Below are positions 1 to 17,644 of a DNA stretch of 64,000 nucleotides, in pieces. Under the pieces are notes generated by a model. That model saw only the letters and a program-made list of their open reading frames with translations, was not told the origin of the DNA and did not search any database. Numbering within the stretch: the stretch's first letter is position 1; each line of letters begins with the position of its first letter. The position numbers and the translations under genes were made by a program. The DNA is from Hormiphora californensis (taxonomy: Eukaryota; Ctenophora; Tentaculata; Cydippida; Pleurobrachiidae). The stretch spans positions 7,001,987 to 7,065,986 of the forward strand of contig CM035354.1 of assembly GCA_020137815.1 (NCBI GenBank). Reading direction: 5' to 3'.

Positions 1-32
1 GAGATGTCAAAGATATGGAGGTTAGTTGTTAC

Positions 33-2624
33 CTGGGTTTCGTCTGATTGGTTTAGGAGGAGCCCCCTTCACGGGGCTATCAGAATAACTATCCTCACTA
101 TCTTCCTCGGTAGAGTAGGATTCCCTCTTCTTATTATTCTGTATCTTCTTGTTGTTACTGGGAGGGAGGGGAGGGTGGTATGAGTAACGGGTGGGTTAGA
201 ACGGTTAGTGAAACAGGCAACATGGACACACAGAGAAAGTGAAACATTTAGGGGGTGCATTTAATGCTTTTATGAAACATCGTGCAACATATGAGGACAC
301 AGATAAACGTAGAAAGAAGGACATGGAAACTGGAGTCAGATAGTCAGACACAGTCAATCTCAAGTAGTGCCCTGTGTTCTTTTGTTCATTCACTTGAAAA
401 AGGGTTACAAACAGAGGCAGCAACACATTAATAAGGGTACATGTACCATACGAATACTACATCACCCCCACACACAAAAGGCACACACGTGCACACACAT
501 ATCATGGTACATACACGTGCACACACATATCATGTCATGGTACCTAGCCAGATTCCGTCTTATCTCAACATCAACCCTACTCCCTCCCCTTGAAAGATCA
601 TTCTTTCTCTTTCTCAGCCGCTTAATCGGCCTCTGATCCGTATCAGGAGTGGATTCGGCAGGGGTACTACTAGTACTAGTACCGGGTGATTCAGGCTCCC
701 TCACCGCCACCATTCGAATTGATATGGCCCCATCCCTCTTGGACACCTCGTCAATAGCAACTGAACTCTCGTTGCTAGGGTTTGTATCTCGTTACTAAGG
801 CGATTAATTGAGTGAAATTTATGATAGTGACACTGAGTTGAAGTGATTGTTTAATGTTTTGATATTTCAGTTCCAGTAATCGGCTGTATTACAGTTCCGG
901 TGTGTGGTCCCCCACCTCCCAGTATATGCTAGAAAGAATTTGATAATGCTGAAAAGAATGTGATAATGTTGGTAACCTGAGATGGGCCTACAGGAGCAGC
1001 TCTCATAGTGACCCCTGGAGCTCTGTGCAGCTCTCATACTGGACTGTGGATAAACAAACAATACCGGCAATAGGATTTGGTATTTCTCAGCAGAGAGAAA
1101 GAGATTATGCGTTCTGTTTAGGGTTGTAAGATACCCAGTACCTACCCACCAACCCCTGATGAACACTTCTACTCATCCATGAAAAGATTCTCAATTCAGA
1201 CAAATTAAATGCTCTGATCCATATCCTTCTCTCTAGACGTATATATCGATAGAAATGCTGACATGATTAACAAGATAGACAACGATATAATGGTACTAAA
1301 TGCTGACATGAGTTATTTAGTTCAGTGCTGCTTTACACTGACACGTACCCAATTATATGATAGCTGCACATCTCCTGTGAGATGATTTGATATACGTGAC
1401 AAAGTAAAAACACACACGTGACACAGTAAAAACACATTCCTGGGCCATCCTCGTGACGCAGCAATCACAAACAAACAAAGACATTCCTGGCCCCTGGGAG
1501 ACAAATCCCAGCTTTCACAAAAACAATGACCATTGGCCAAGAACAAAGTACACTAATGAGTAATGACTACTAATGACTACTACACTAATTAATTACTAAT
1601 TAATTACTCATGACACCACTAATTACTAACTACACTCACATGACGGTCTCGGTGTTGTTCAGTCTGCTCACATCAGTTAACCTGTCTATCATCTCAATGG
1701 TACTGTCCTCATACTTGGCAGGTTTGTTCTTCTGTTGGGCGCTGCTCCTTGATCCTACCTCATCTTCCTCATTTACCTAGTGGAAGTAGGGTGACGATGA
1801 TGTGAAGAGAGAGGATGTGAAGCTGAAGATGGTTATGGTAGAGAGTTGCCTAGCTAGACTGTGTTTCGGGCGCCCCGGGAGGGTTAGAACATAACAAGTA
1901 GAGAGAGGGTGTGTGAAGCTGAAGATCATACATTTGTTTGTTTGTCAGGGTTGTTAAGATTTTGTCTTCGTATAATACTAGCAGCTTGCTCTGCCAAACA
2001 GAGCGTGTGAGCTACATAATACTAACAGTGCTGAGTTCCTTGGTGTAAGAGTCTTCAGTAGTTGTATACTCTGATCGGGTCCTACTGTCACTGACAGAGG
2101 AACTGTAGGAACTGTGCGTCCTGCTGTCTGTCGTCTCTGTCTCAGACTGTCGAATGAAATAAAGTCATAATTACTAGAATCATGAATTGAGTGGCCCATG
2201 AAGTTGGTATTGTCACAGACTAAATTTAAATGTGATATTGTCTATAATAGGTTACACATACATGATATATGGCTCTGCCACAAATGGCTATAGCAGGGAC
2301 GGTTACAACACATACCTGACTGTCATAAGACCTGCTATCGGGTGAAGGTGCACGGGCCATTAGTAATGGAGGGGGTGCCACAAGACTTGTCTGGCTTCCT
2401 GATAAATCTGGAAACAAACACTTGGTTACCAATCAATCTACAGTTTAACAACTTGGTTACCATGGTTACCAGTAGTAACTTACCACGGTTACCATGGTTA
2501 CTCACTCGGATCTTGGTTGTTGAGGGCTGCAAGTTGTAACGCCTGTAGGAAATTCAAAGGAAGATCTGAACTGTCTGAGTTTACACTTGCTGAACTGTAG
2601 GAACGTTGTAGTAATTCCGGGTCA
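33..2624 (-). CDS. Serine-rich protein of unknown function, six internal exons, both ends missing
   Basis: Six minus-strand exons are supported by GT-AG sites and by reading phases that join without a break: 2624-2506, 2407-2316, 2146-2027, 1776-1640, 774-544 and 157-33. Together they give about 274 residues. The protein is rich in Ser, Thr, Asp and Glu. It has a basic cluster, KRLRKRK, in the exon at 774-544 and a second one, KKRES, preceded by a Lys/Asn-rich run in the last exon. These resemble nuclear localisation signals, but that is inference. I recognise no domain. The first visible exon needs two bases from an upstream exon I could not place, and the last one ends at a clean donor, so the gene continues beyond position 1. 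It lies downstream of the PET gene on the same strand. The phases do not allow a simple join to that gene's last exon. Confidence 0.6.
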
Positions 2625-3320
2625 CTGAAATTATATCGTGTTAGACATATGTTTCCAATATTGTTTATCAAGTGATGTTTCATAGCTGGAAGCTGCCTAT
2701 CATCTGAGCGACATGTATGTGACTCTATTAAACTGCCGAGTTAGCATTTGAGCTGATGACTGCCGAAAACTTAATTATTCATAACTGAATTTTAGTACTG
2801 CAGTTTTTTAAATAAGCATTTGAGCTAGCTGCACGGCACAATTCTCGATATGAGACTCTAAGCTTCCCTAGCTGGGTAATATAGCGACACTGATGGATAG
2901 CAATGTATTATATTCACGTCATATTGGCACCGGGGGGATAGCAATGTGATTGATGGAAGTAGCAGGGCTAATTCTCACTCAAAATAAAAGGTGTGATAAG
3001 GAGAGGGAGGTTTCCTTTTTCCTTTTCTTTTTAAAGTTGATTTTAATTCCATGGTGACCTTGGCCATATTTATAGGTACACTGCAGGGGAAGCTATAACT
3101 ATTCAAAATGTTTTGCTGCTAGGCATTTTACCAGTAAGATATACGACCAGTTATATAGAGAACATAGTCTGACTATTTACTAATTACACTCTTGTTTTGT
3201 GCCTATATTCGGTTGCAGTACTGCTGTCTGTGAACTATAAACCTCGAATTAGAACTTGGAACAAAGGAGTGGTGTCTTCATGTCACTGACCTTGTATCTA
3301 GGACGTCCCCCGCGGTATTT
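2625..3320. other. Non-coding stretch between two minus-strand genes
   Basis: I see no convincing exon here. It holds the presumed 3' end of the PET gene and the missing upstream part of the serine-rich gene. One possible fragment is the frame continuing past the PET stop codon (3320 down to 3291), which reads KYRGGRPRYK and ends at a donor-like GTCAGT. Confidence 0.4.
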
Positions 3321-10173
<6,853 letters not shown>

Positions 10174-11297
10174 CGTTCACAGGGGTACATTCTATCAGAT
10201 ATTATCGGATATTACTTACGCTACAAGACACAATTTTAGGTAAGTTTAAATATTTCCAGTCTTGAAACAAGGTCAAACATATGTCATACAATCCAGGACA
10301 AAATCACGGTTTCTACTTGATAATTTCAAACTTTGCGTACACCTCAACTGCATGCACAAGTTAAATTTTAAATGTGTTTTTCAGCTCTTACAACCCGAAA
10401 CCTAACCGTTATATTAGTCCTAGCCCAGCAATTCTATGACTGTTGACATCAAAACAACCGAATTGAAACGTTTTTTGAAACTTTTTAACAAAAACTTCTT
10501 GTTTTTTAAAAAATTTCTTCTTTTATTTTTATATTTTATTTCTGCATCAAACGAAACGCGCGCGTGTTAAGTCTGCAGCGCATGTCAAATCAAGCGCGCG
10601 CTCAAAACCAGGCAAAGAAAAAAAAAACGTTTTTTTAATTTATTTTGTTCGAACGTTTTTTTAACCTTTTTTACGCCGAGTTGACGTGCGCTGTCTTATT
10701 TTAGGGCCAGTGTTTTTATGCCAATACGCGGAGGTTATCAGCTTTTTCCTAACCAGACTCAGATGCATATTGCTCATGACATCAGAAACCTCGGAAATGA
10801 TATTATTGGTCAAAACAGTAAACAGGTCACGGCTCACGCTGACGGCTGACTAGCTTGAACATTTCCGAGGGTTGACAGCTGCTTCAATACTTAATCGCTC
10901 TCCGTAAGGTCGGTAAGAATATTGAACAAATCAATATGCACGAAGTTAAACTGCTTACATAGCATTTGTTGGATCAAATTTTCTTTTCTTTCTTTTTTAT
11001 TTTCTCAAACATGACATCTCTTTGGCATTTCTCTGACTCTAAAAAGGCCGCTATAAACGCGGTGCTAGTCTTTAAGATAATCTCGGTGTTCTAGGAGTTA
11101 GTCTTTTAGTTCAAGAATAAACGGGTAGTGACTAGTGGACTATCATATTTAACGCATAATGGCGGGATATAAATACTCTATATTATCATTATTTTTAAAT
11201 AAATAAAATGCGTGAAATTGGTTATTTGTATTTAAGTGACATTTTCTATTCTGATAACAGAGATTGTAATGGCCAAATGTTTATGAGCCGCATGAAG
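10174..11297. other. Intergenic, upstream of the PET gene and before the VWA5A array
   Basis: No gene is supported. The part around 10480-10700 is rich in A and T runs with CG-containing words (ACGTTTTTTT, CGCGCGCG). It may hold promoter sequence for the minus-strand PET gene, but I see no defined motif. Confidence 0.4.
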
Positions 11298-11484
11298 ATA
11301 ATTAGAATTAGTAGAGTATACCGGCGGCCTCTAGGGTTGAACAACATGTAAACACGGTGGTTTGTTAACTGTTTCGGCGTCAACGCCTTCGTCAGAACTA
11401 AAGAAAATGGTAACTTTACAAAATAAATATATCTCGTTAGATCAACCCTAGAGGCCGCCGGTATACTCTACTAATTCTAATTAT
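11298..11484. mobile_element. Small foldback element with 43-bp inverted arms
   Basis: Arms at 11298-11340 and 11442-11484 are exact inverted copies (each contains GAGTATACCGGCGGCCTCTA or its complement). They enclose about 100 bp. The interior carries a hammerhead-like core on the minus strand. No coding capacity is present. Confidence 0.75.
11372..11395 (-). ncRNA. Candidate hammerhead ribozyme core
   Basis: Read on the minus strand: CUGACGA at 11395-11389, one A, then a 4-bp stem GGCG/CGCC capped by UUGA, then GAAA ending at 11372. This order (CUGANGA, stem II, GAAA) is the conserved hammerhead core, often found in Penelope-like elements and other retroelements. The extra A before stem II, the very short possible stem III and the weak stem I make activity uncertain. 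Confidence 0.4.
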
Positions 11485-11638
11485 TTTCTATTCTGTTATT
11501 CTTTTGCAGTATTAGATTTCTGTCTTGCTGGGTTTTTTTATGTCCTTGTGATTCAATCTCCTGCATTTAATTTCAGTTTGCTATGGCAAACTATGTGAAA
11601 ATTAACTTGTTAAACCAAATTATTTTGTAGGAGAAAGA

Positions 11639-14089
11639 ATGCCGTTTGCGAACAAAGTGAAGCTCCAAGATGGAAATCTGGGGGTTGTTGAGTGCGGTCT
11701 AGTGGTTAAACATGAGGACCAAGCAATTGGAATCCCTTTGACACATGTCGCCGCAGAAATAGACATCACATTCTGTGCGGCAGAGGTGAAGCTTACTCAG
11801 ACATACCTCAACAACTCCCCTGACCCACTCAACTGTGTCTACTTCTTTCCTACGGAGACGTCCGTTGCCCTCCACAAATTTACCGCCACCATCGGGGACA
11901 GGAAACTAAGTGGTGTAGTAAAAGAGAAGGAAGTGGCTCGGGAGGAGTTTTCCGATGCGGTCAAGCAGGGGAAGACTGCATTTTTATTGGAGCAACTGAA
12001 GCCCGACATCATGGAATTGATGGTTGGTAATCTAGGATCGAATGAAACGTGTCAGATAGAGATATGTTACATCCAGGAGTTACCTTTCCAAGATCTCCTA
12101 ACCCGTTTCACCCTACCTACCAGCATAGCACCACGATACATCCCAGCTAGTGACCCTGACCCGGTGGTGGGACTAATGAACATGCAGTACACTGGAGATG
12201 TGCCCCTCTCCATTGGGTTCCAGATTAAAATGAGGAGTGAGATCAAGAATATCACCTCACCCTCTCACAAGGTGGAAGTTACTCAACACTCTGAGGAGGG
12301 GTGGTTCTGTGCAGGGGGGACTCTGGAGGACTTCACCTCACTTCTTGACAGGGATTTTGTGCTCACGCTGGAGTGTGATGACCCCCTGCTACCTGTTGTA
12401 CTGTATGAAAACACAGAGCAGGGAGAAGTTGCTCTCATGATGTCGTTCATCCCTGAGACGCACGCCAAGGACCGGTTGTGTGAGTTTGTCTTTATTGTCG
12501 ACTGTTCTGGGTCCATGAATGGTGATTGCATTAAAAAGGCAAAAGAAGCTATGCGGGTGTTCATTCAGTCCCTTCCTGAGGACTGCTACTTTAACATACT
12601 TCATTTTGGAAGTTCCTACGAGGTCATGACGAGCAAAGTCTGTCCAGTACAACGATGAAACGCTGACAAAAGGCAAAAAGATTACATTGAAGAGTCTGTC
12701 CACGCTGATTTGGGTGGAACTGAAATCCTGGAACCACTGAAAACAGTACTGGCATTGGAAATATGAAAAAGGATTATGAACGGACAGATTCTAATTCTCA
12801 CTGACGGAGCTGTTAGTAATACTGAGAAAGTCATTAAGACCATTAAAAACAGATCCAACAAAGACAAATGTCGTGTGTTCAGTTTGGGTATTGGTGATGG
12901 TGTCTCCCGGGAACTGGTAACAGGTATGGCAGAGGCTGGAGATGGGATCCAATTGTTCTGTACTTCCAACGAACCAATGAGGGAGAAAGTGATCAGAATG
13001 CTGTCATGTGCTTGCTCGAACCGATCTGAAATTAGTTGTGTCGAGATGGAGGGTCAGGAATCCCTCACCCCACCTGTACCCGTGACCCTGTTCACTGGAG
13101 AGAAAACTGTCCTGTACACCCTCACGCCCACCCTACCAGCTGAAATTACTGTCCATTGTTCGGGTAGTAAACATACAGTGACCAGTGGGAACTTTGTCCA
13201 GGTGCACTCTGGCAAGATGCCCAAGTTGGTTGCCCACAAGGTGGCTACTGGAGGTGTTGTCAGCGAGGGGAGGGGAGTTGAGTTGGCTCTTAACTACCAG
13301 GTGGTTACCAAGGAAACCTCCTTTGTGTGTGTTGATGGGGATGTCACTACTACAGCTAACATGCTTCCTAAATCTAATATGTGGGATGATGAAATGGAAA
13401 TGCAAATGATGTCGTTGCAAGCGTGCGGGTTAAATGGTGGAGGCCATCAACTCAGAAGTATGCCCAAGAAAAGCATGGGCTTCGGTTTGCCCTCTTTTGG
13501 AGGTCTCTTTAGTAGAAAGAAGAAGGCCAAAATTCATACTCCTACACTGCGCTGTGCAAGACGTGTAGAACTTCTACACGTAGAAGATGCAAGCGACGGG
13601 AATAATGATCCAGCTTCTGCTCCACCAGGGGGGTCCGATTTGATGAGAATAGTTACTTGACAAACAGAATCGTAGATCGGGAGCAGGTTCATCTCTTACG
13701 AAGAAGAGGGATGGAAAAGAGGGGATTCAGTCGTCGTACTCCTTCCGCCGGGTGTTGGAGAGAGTGGGAGTTTGGAAGCAGGTGAAGATGAACCCGGTGG
13801 TCAGCTTGCTAAGCTGATGGACCTGGCCGATACGAAGGGTCGCTTTACTGATCTTGCCAAAATTAGGGCTGTGTTTAAGTTAGGAGAGCTGACGACAGCT
13901 AGTAACTTTGCAGAGGACATCGTAGCAACTGTTCTGGCTTTGGTTTTGTTGGAAATCAAGTTTGGGGTACAACGGGATGTTTGGTATAGGTTTGCTGGGA
14001 AATCTGAAAAGTGGCTGGATGGAAAGATCTCCAAAGAAGAGTTGAAAAATCTCAAGGATGAAATGAAAAACTTTGTCTCCTCTTTCTGA
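11639..14089 (+). pseudogene. VWA5A-like array unit 1 (VIT + VWA), several frameshifts
   Basis: Homologous throughout to units 2-7. The frame is open from ATG 11639 to 12658 (VIT domain and the VWA start, with D-C-S-G-S), is lost, reopens at about 12776-13660 (rest of the VWA and the long linker), is lost again, and ends with the family's C-terminal domain at 13772-14089. Compared with unit 3 it has clustered one- or two-base changes between 12630 and 12775 (for example an extra G after AGCAAA, and AAAAGGCAAAAAG for AAAAGCAAAAG) and an extra A near 13650. The linker is the long type shared with unit 3. Its 5' flank lacks the LINE and TADA3 pieces found in the later spacers, so it may be the oldest copy. 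Decay or assembly error are both possible. Confidence 0.75.
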
Positions 14090-14368
14090 TTAAATGATGA
14101 TCATATAATTACTAGACAGTTAGCATTTAGAGTTGGTACATTTATTTTGTTAATTGTTTTTTATGTGATTGTGATCTGTATTTTGAGTATTGATTTGTAA
14201 AATTTGTTAGCATGTTTATAACTTAATCTTTTTGTAAAACATTCAAATGTCTTTATTTCTGAAAACATGTCTTTTTCTATGAGTGTCTTGGCGACCCCAT
14301 CCTTAATTTCTTGCATTTTACTATCGTAGAAAAAAAATAACTTGTAAAATCAAATTATTTAGTTAGAG

Positions 14369-16546
14369 ATGCCGTTTGCGAACAAAGTGAAGCTCCAAGA
14401 TGGAAATCTGGGGGTTGTCGAGTGCGGTCTAGTGGTTAAACATAAAAACCAAGCAATTGGAATCCCTTTGACACATGTCGCCGCAGAAATAGACATCACA
14501 TTCTGTGCGGCAGAGGTGAAGCTTACTCAGACATACCTCAACAACTCCCCTGACCTACTCAACTGTGTCTACTTCTTTCCCACGGAGACGTCCGTTGCCC
14601 TCCACAAATTTACCGCCACCATCGGGGACAGGAAATTAAGTGGTGTAGTAAAAGAGAAGGAAGTGGCTCGGGAGGAGTTTTCCGATGCGGTCAGGCAGGG
14701 GAAGACTGCGTTTTTATTGGAGGAACTGAAGCCCGACATCATGGAATTGATGGTTGGTAATCTAGGATCGAATGAAACGTGTCAGATAGAGATATGTTAC
14801 ATCCAGGAGTTACCTTTCCAGGATCTCCTAACCCGTTTCACCTTACCTACCAGCATAGCACCACGATACATCCCAGCTAGTGACCCTGACCCGGTGGTGG
14901 GACTAATGAACATGCAGTACACTGGAGATGTACCCCTCTCCATTGGGTTCCAAATTAAAATGAGGAGTGAAATAAAGAATATCACCTCACCCTCTCACAA
15001 GGTGGAAGTTACTCAACACTCTGAGGAGGGGTGGTTCTGTGCAGGGGGGACTCTGGAGGACTTCACCTCACTTCTTGACAGGGATTTTGTGCTCACGCTG
15101 GAGTGTGATGACCCCCTGCTACCTGTTGTACTGTACGAAAACACAGAGCAGGGAGAAGTTGCTCTCATGATGTCGTTCATCCCTGAGACGCACGCCAAGG
15201 ACCGGTTGTGTGAGTTTGTCTTTATTGTCGACTGTTCTGGGTCCATGAATGGAGATAGGATTAGCAAGGCGAGAGAAGCTATGCGGGTGTTCATTCAGTC
15301 CCTTCCTGAGGATTGCTACTTTAACATTGTTCGCTTCGGAAGTTCCTACGAGGTCATGATGAGCAAATCTGTCCCGTACAACGATGAAACGCTGAAAAAG
15401 GCAAAAGCGTACATTGAAAATTCTGTCGAAGCTGATTTGGGTGGAACTGAAATTCTGAAGCCACTGAAAAAAGTACTGGGGTGGAAATATAGAAAAGGTT
15501 ACGAACGTCAGATTCTAATTCTTACTGACGGAGCTGTTAGTAATGCTGAAAAGGTTATCAAGAAAATTAAAAACAGATCCAACAAAGACAAATGTCGTGT
15601 TTTCAGTTTGGGTATTGGTGATGGTGTCTCCCGGGAACTGGTAAAAGGTATGGCAGAGGCTGGAGATGGGATCCAATTGTTCTGTACTTCCAATGAACCA
15701 ATGAGGGAGAAAGTGATCAGAATGCTGTCATGTGCTTGCTCGAACCGATCTGAAATTAGTTGTGTCGAGATGAAGGGTCAGGAATCCCTCACCCCACCTG
15801 TACCCGTGACCCTGTTCACTGGAGAGAAAACTGTCCTGTACAACCTCACACCCATCCTACCAGCTGAAATTACTGTCCATTGTTCGGGTAGTAAACATAC
15901 AGTGACCAGTGGGAACTTTGTCCAGGTGCACTCTGGCAAGATGCCCAAGTTGGTGGCCCACAAGGTGGCTACTGGAGGTGTTGTCAGTGAGGGGAGAGGA
16001 GTTGAGTTGGCTCTTAACTACCAGGTGGTTACCAAGGAAACCTCCTTCGTCTGTGTTGATGGGGATGTTACTTACACCGCCAACATGGTGGCCAGAGAGG
16101 AAGAGGAAGAAGAAAACTACTTAGTAGATTGCAATCTGTTTGGACCGTCGTCACCTCCACCTCTTAGGAAGAAAAGGATGGTAAAGAGTCGTTGTACCCC
16201 TCTGCCGGGTGTTGGAGAGGGTGGGAGTTTGGAAGCTGGTGAAGATGAACCCGGTGATCAACTTAACAAGCTGATGGACCTGGCCGATACGAAGGGTGGC
16301 TTTTCTGATCTTGCCAAGATTAGGGCTGTGTTTAAGTTAGGAGAGCTGACGACAGTCAGTAACTTTGCAGAGGACATCGTAGCAACTGTTCTGGCTTTGG
16401 TTTTGTTGGAAATCAAGTTTGGGGTACAACGGGATGTTTGGTATAGGTTTGCTGGGAAATCTGAAAAGTGGCTGGATGGAAAGATCTCCAAAGAAGAGTT
16501 GGAAAATCTCAAAGATGAAATAAAAAACTTTGTCTCTTCTTTCTAA
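14369..16546 (+). CDS. VWA5A-like VIT/VWA protein, array unit 2, intact
   Basis: A single open frame of 725 residues. The VIT domain spans about residues 1-150. A VWA domain follows at about 283-450 with a complete metal-ion site: D288-x-S290-x-S292, T360 and D387 (LTDGAV). After a beta-rich region (about 465-570) there is a short acidic/proline linker (570-625). The C-terminal helical domain (625-725, ATVLALVLLEI then WYRFAGKSEKWL) matches the end of VWA5A and related proteins. There is no signal peptide or membrane segment, so it is probably intracellular. Vertebrate VWA5A has no settled biochemical role, so I assign none. The linker is the short type shared with units 4-7. Only 279 bp separate it from unit 1, without the TADA3 or LINE insert seen in later spacers. 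Confidence 0.9.
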   Translation: MPFANKVKLQDGNLGVVECGLVVKHKNQAIGIPLTHVAAEIDITFCAAEVKLTQTYLNNSPDLLNCVYFFPTETSVALHKFTATIGDRKLSGVVKEKEVAREEFSDAVRQGKTAFLLEELKPDIMELMVGNLGSNETCQIEICYIQELPFQDLLTRFTLPTSIAPRYIPASDPDPVVGLMNMQYTGDVPLSIGFQIKMRSEIKNITSPSHKVEVTQHSEEGWFCAGGTLEDFTSLLDRDFVLTLECDDPLLPVVLYENTEQGEVALMMSFIPETHAKDRLCEFVFIVDCSGSMNGDRISKAREAMRVFIQSLPEDCYFNIVRFGSSYEVMMSKSVPYNDETLKKAKAYIENSVEADLGGTEILKPLKKVLGWKYRKGYERQILILTDGAVSNAEKVIKKIKNRSNKDKCRVFSLGIGDGVSRELVKGMAEAGDGIQLFCTSNEPMREKVIRMLSCACSNRSEISCVEMKGQESLTPPVPVTLFTGEKTVLYNLTPILPAEITVHCSGSKHTVTSGNFVQVHSGKMPKLVAHKVATGGVVSEGRGVELALNYQVVTKETSFVCVDGDVTYTANMVAREEEEEENYLVDCNLFGPSSPPPLRKKRMVKSRCTPLPGVGEGGSLEAGEDEPGDQLNKLMDLADTKGGFSDLAKIRAVFKLGELTTVSNFAEDIVATVLALVLLEIKFGVQRDVWYRFAGKSEKWLDGKISKEELENLKDEIKNFVSSF

Positions 16547-16783
16547 AAAAGAAATGTATAATTACTAGACATTTATTAATATTTAGAGTAAGTTCTTTTA
16601 TATTTTTATTGGGATTTTTTGTGATTGTAATCTTTATTTATTTGTAAAATGTGTATTTATAATTCCTTTTTTTTTGTAAAACATCGATTTATTTATTTTT
16701 TTTTCTCAAAACATGTCGTTTGAAAAGTATTGCCTCCAATTTCCCTATATATCAACCACCTATCTGTTATAGCAATCCAGGGT

Positions 16784-16896
16784 ATGCCCGATAACTTTCC
16801 TACACCGATTGAGCCGGCCAAGGTTTGCCAGGTCCTCTCTACCATTCTCTCCCGGCAAAAGGACAACTATGTTCGGTCCGAGGAAATGGGAAAACT
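16784..16896 (+). pseudogene. Truncated copy of TADA3 exon 1 (spacer between units 2 and 3)
   Basis: The copy starts at ATG 16784 and matches TADA3 exon 1 (36455-36571) with a few substitutions. It stops matching after GGAAAACT, four bases short of the exon end, so the donor is lost. The next base onward is antisense LINE sequence. The sequence upstream of the ATG is also shared with TADA3, so its promoter was probably copied too. Confidence 0.9.
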
Positions 16897-17592
16897 CATT
16901 GCTGTCTTTGATGCTCATATACCGTTTCACAGGGGTAGCTGGTGCAGGCTTCTTCTCTTGCTGACCAGAACTACACCCTACTTCACTCTCCTCTCGGTTC
17001 TTCTTCAATATCTCATTAACTACTGGGGCCATGAGTCCAGGTAGGCTATCCATCAACTCTTGCTTCAGTTTTGAGAAACCATCCTTCAAATCATCACTCG
17101 AAATCGAGACTCCAGAATCAGACGATGGTGTAGGACACCGGGAACTGTCCGGAAGCATCCGGTAACACATAATTAACATCTGCCAAAGATCCTTCTTCGT
17201 AGGTCCACCTTGAGCATCCATAGGCTCACCTGGGGTACCAGCATCATCCTCCAATTTCTTCCACACTGTACTGCCTTTACATTTGTCAGAGAAGCTCGTG
17301 ACAAGGAGCTTACCTTCGAAGTCTTTCTTCGTTCCACTTTCATACTGGGGTGCCAATCCCGACATTCTATATCCTGTAACAGTGGCGCGAGGATCCGATC
17401 CACCAAGATTTGGCTTCCTGGATTTGGCTCAACGAGGTCTCCCAAGATCTGCTCGACTTAGAAAGATACAGGAACACCAGGCTTGTCTTGTCTTGAGATA
17501 AGAGGGATTGAGCAGAAGTCTTAGAAGAGTAACGAGGAGCAGTTGAACGGAACCTCAAATTAATTTGTTTAAAATAGTGTTGAAAAGTTTGA
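16897..17592 (-). mobile_element. LINE 5' fragment (ORF1 start), antisense to the array
   Basis: On the minus strand, 17592 downwards matches the beginning of the LINE at about 56610 (ttttcaacac, then taaacaaattaatttgaggt). It continues into an ORF1-like frame of about 200 residues (17365 to about 16897, including KKDLWQMLIMCYRML, similar in pattern to the ORF1 at 56.9 kb). It ends at the TADA3 exon 1 junction at 16896/16897. Confidence 0.75.
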
Positions 17593-17644
17593 AAGTAGAA
17601 TAAGAAAAAAAATTAACTTGTAAAATCAAATTATTTAGTTAGAG

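Noticed and set aside
12067-12564. Repeated minus-strand frames inside each VWA5A unit
   Set aside because: They are conserved only because the plus-strand VIT/VWA coding sequence is. They have no start context, splice sites or domain.
16730-17044. Plus-strand open frame of about 104 residues, repeated in the spacers, as a new small protein family
   Set aside because: Its middle is TADA3 exon 1 and the rest is the complement of the LINE ORF1. It is a fusion by duplication, not an independent gene.
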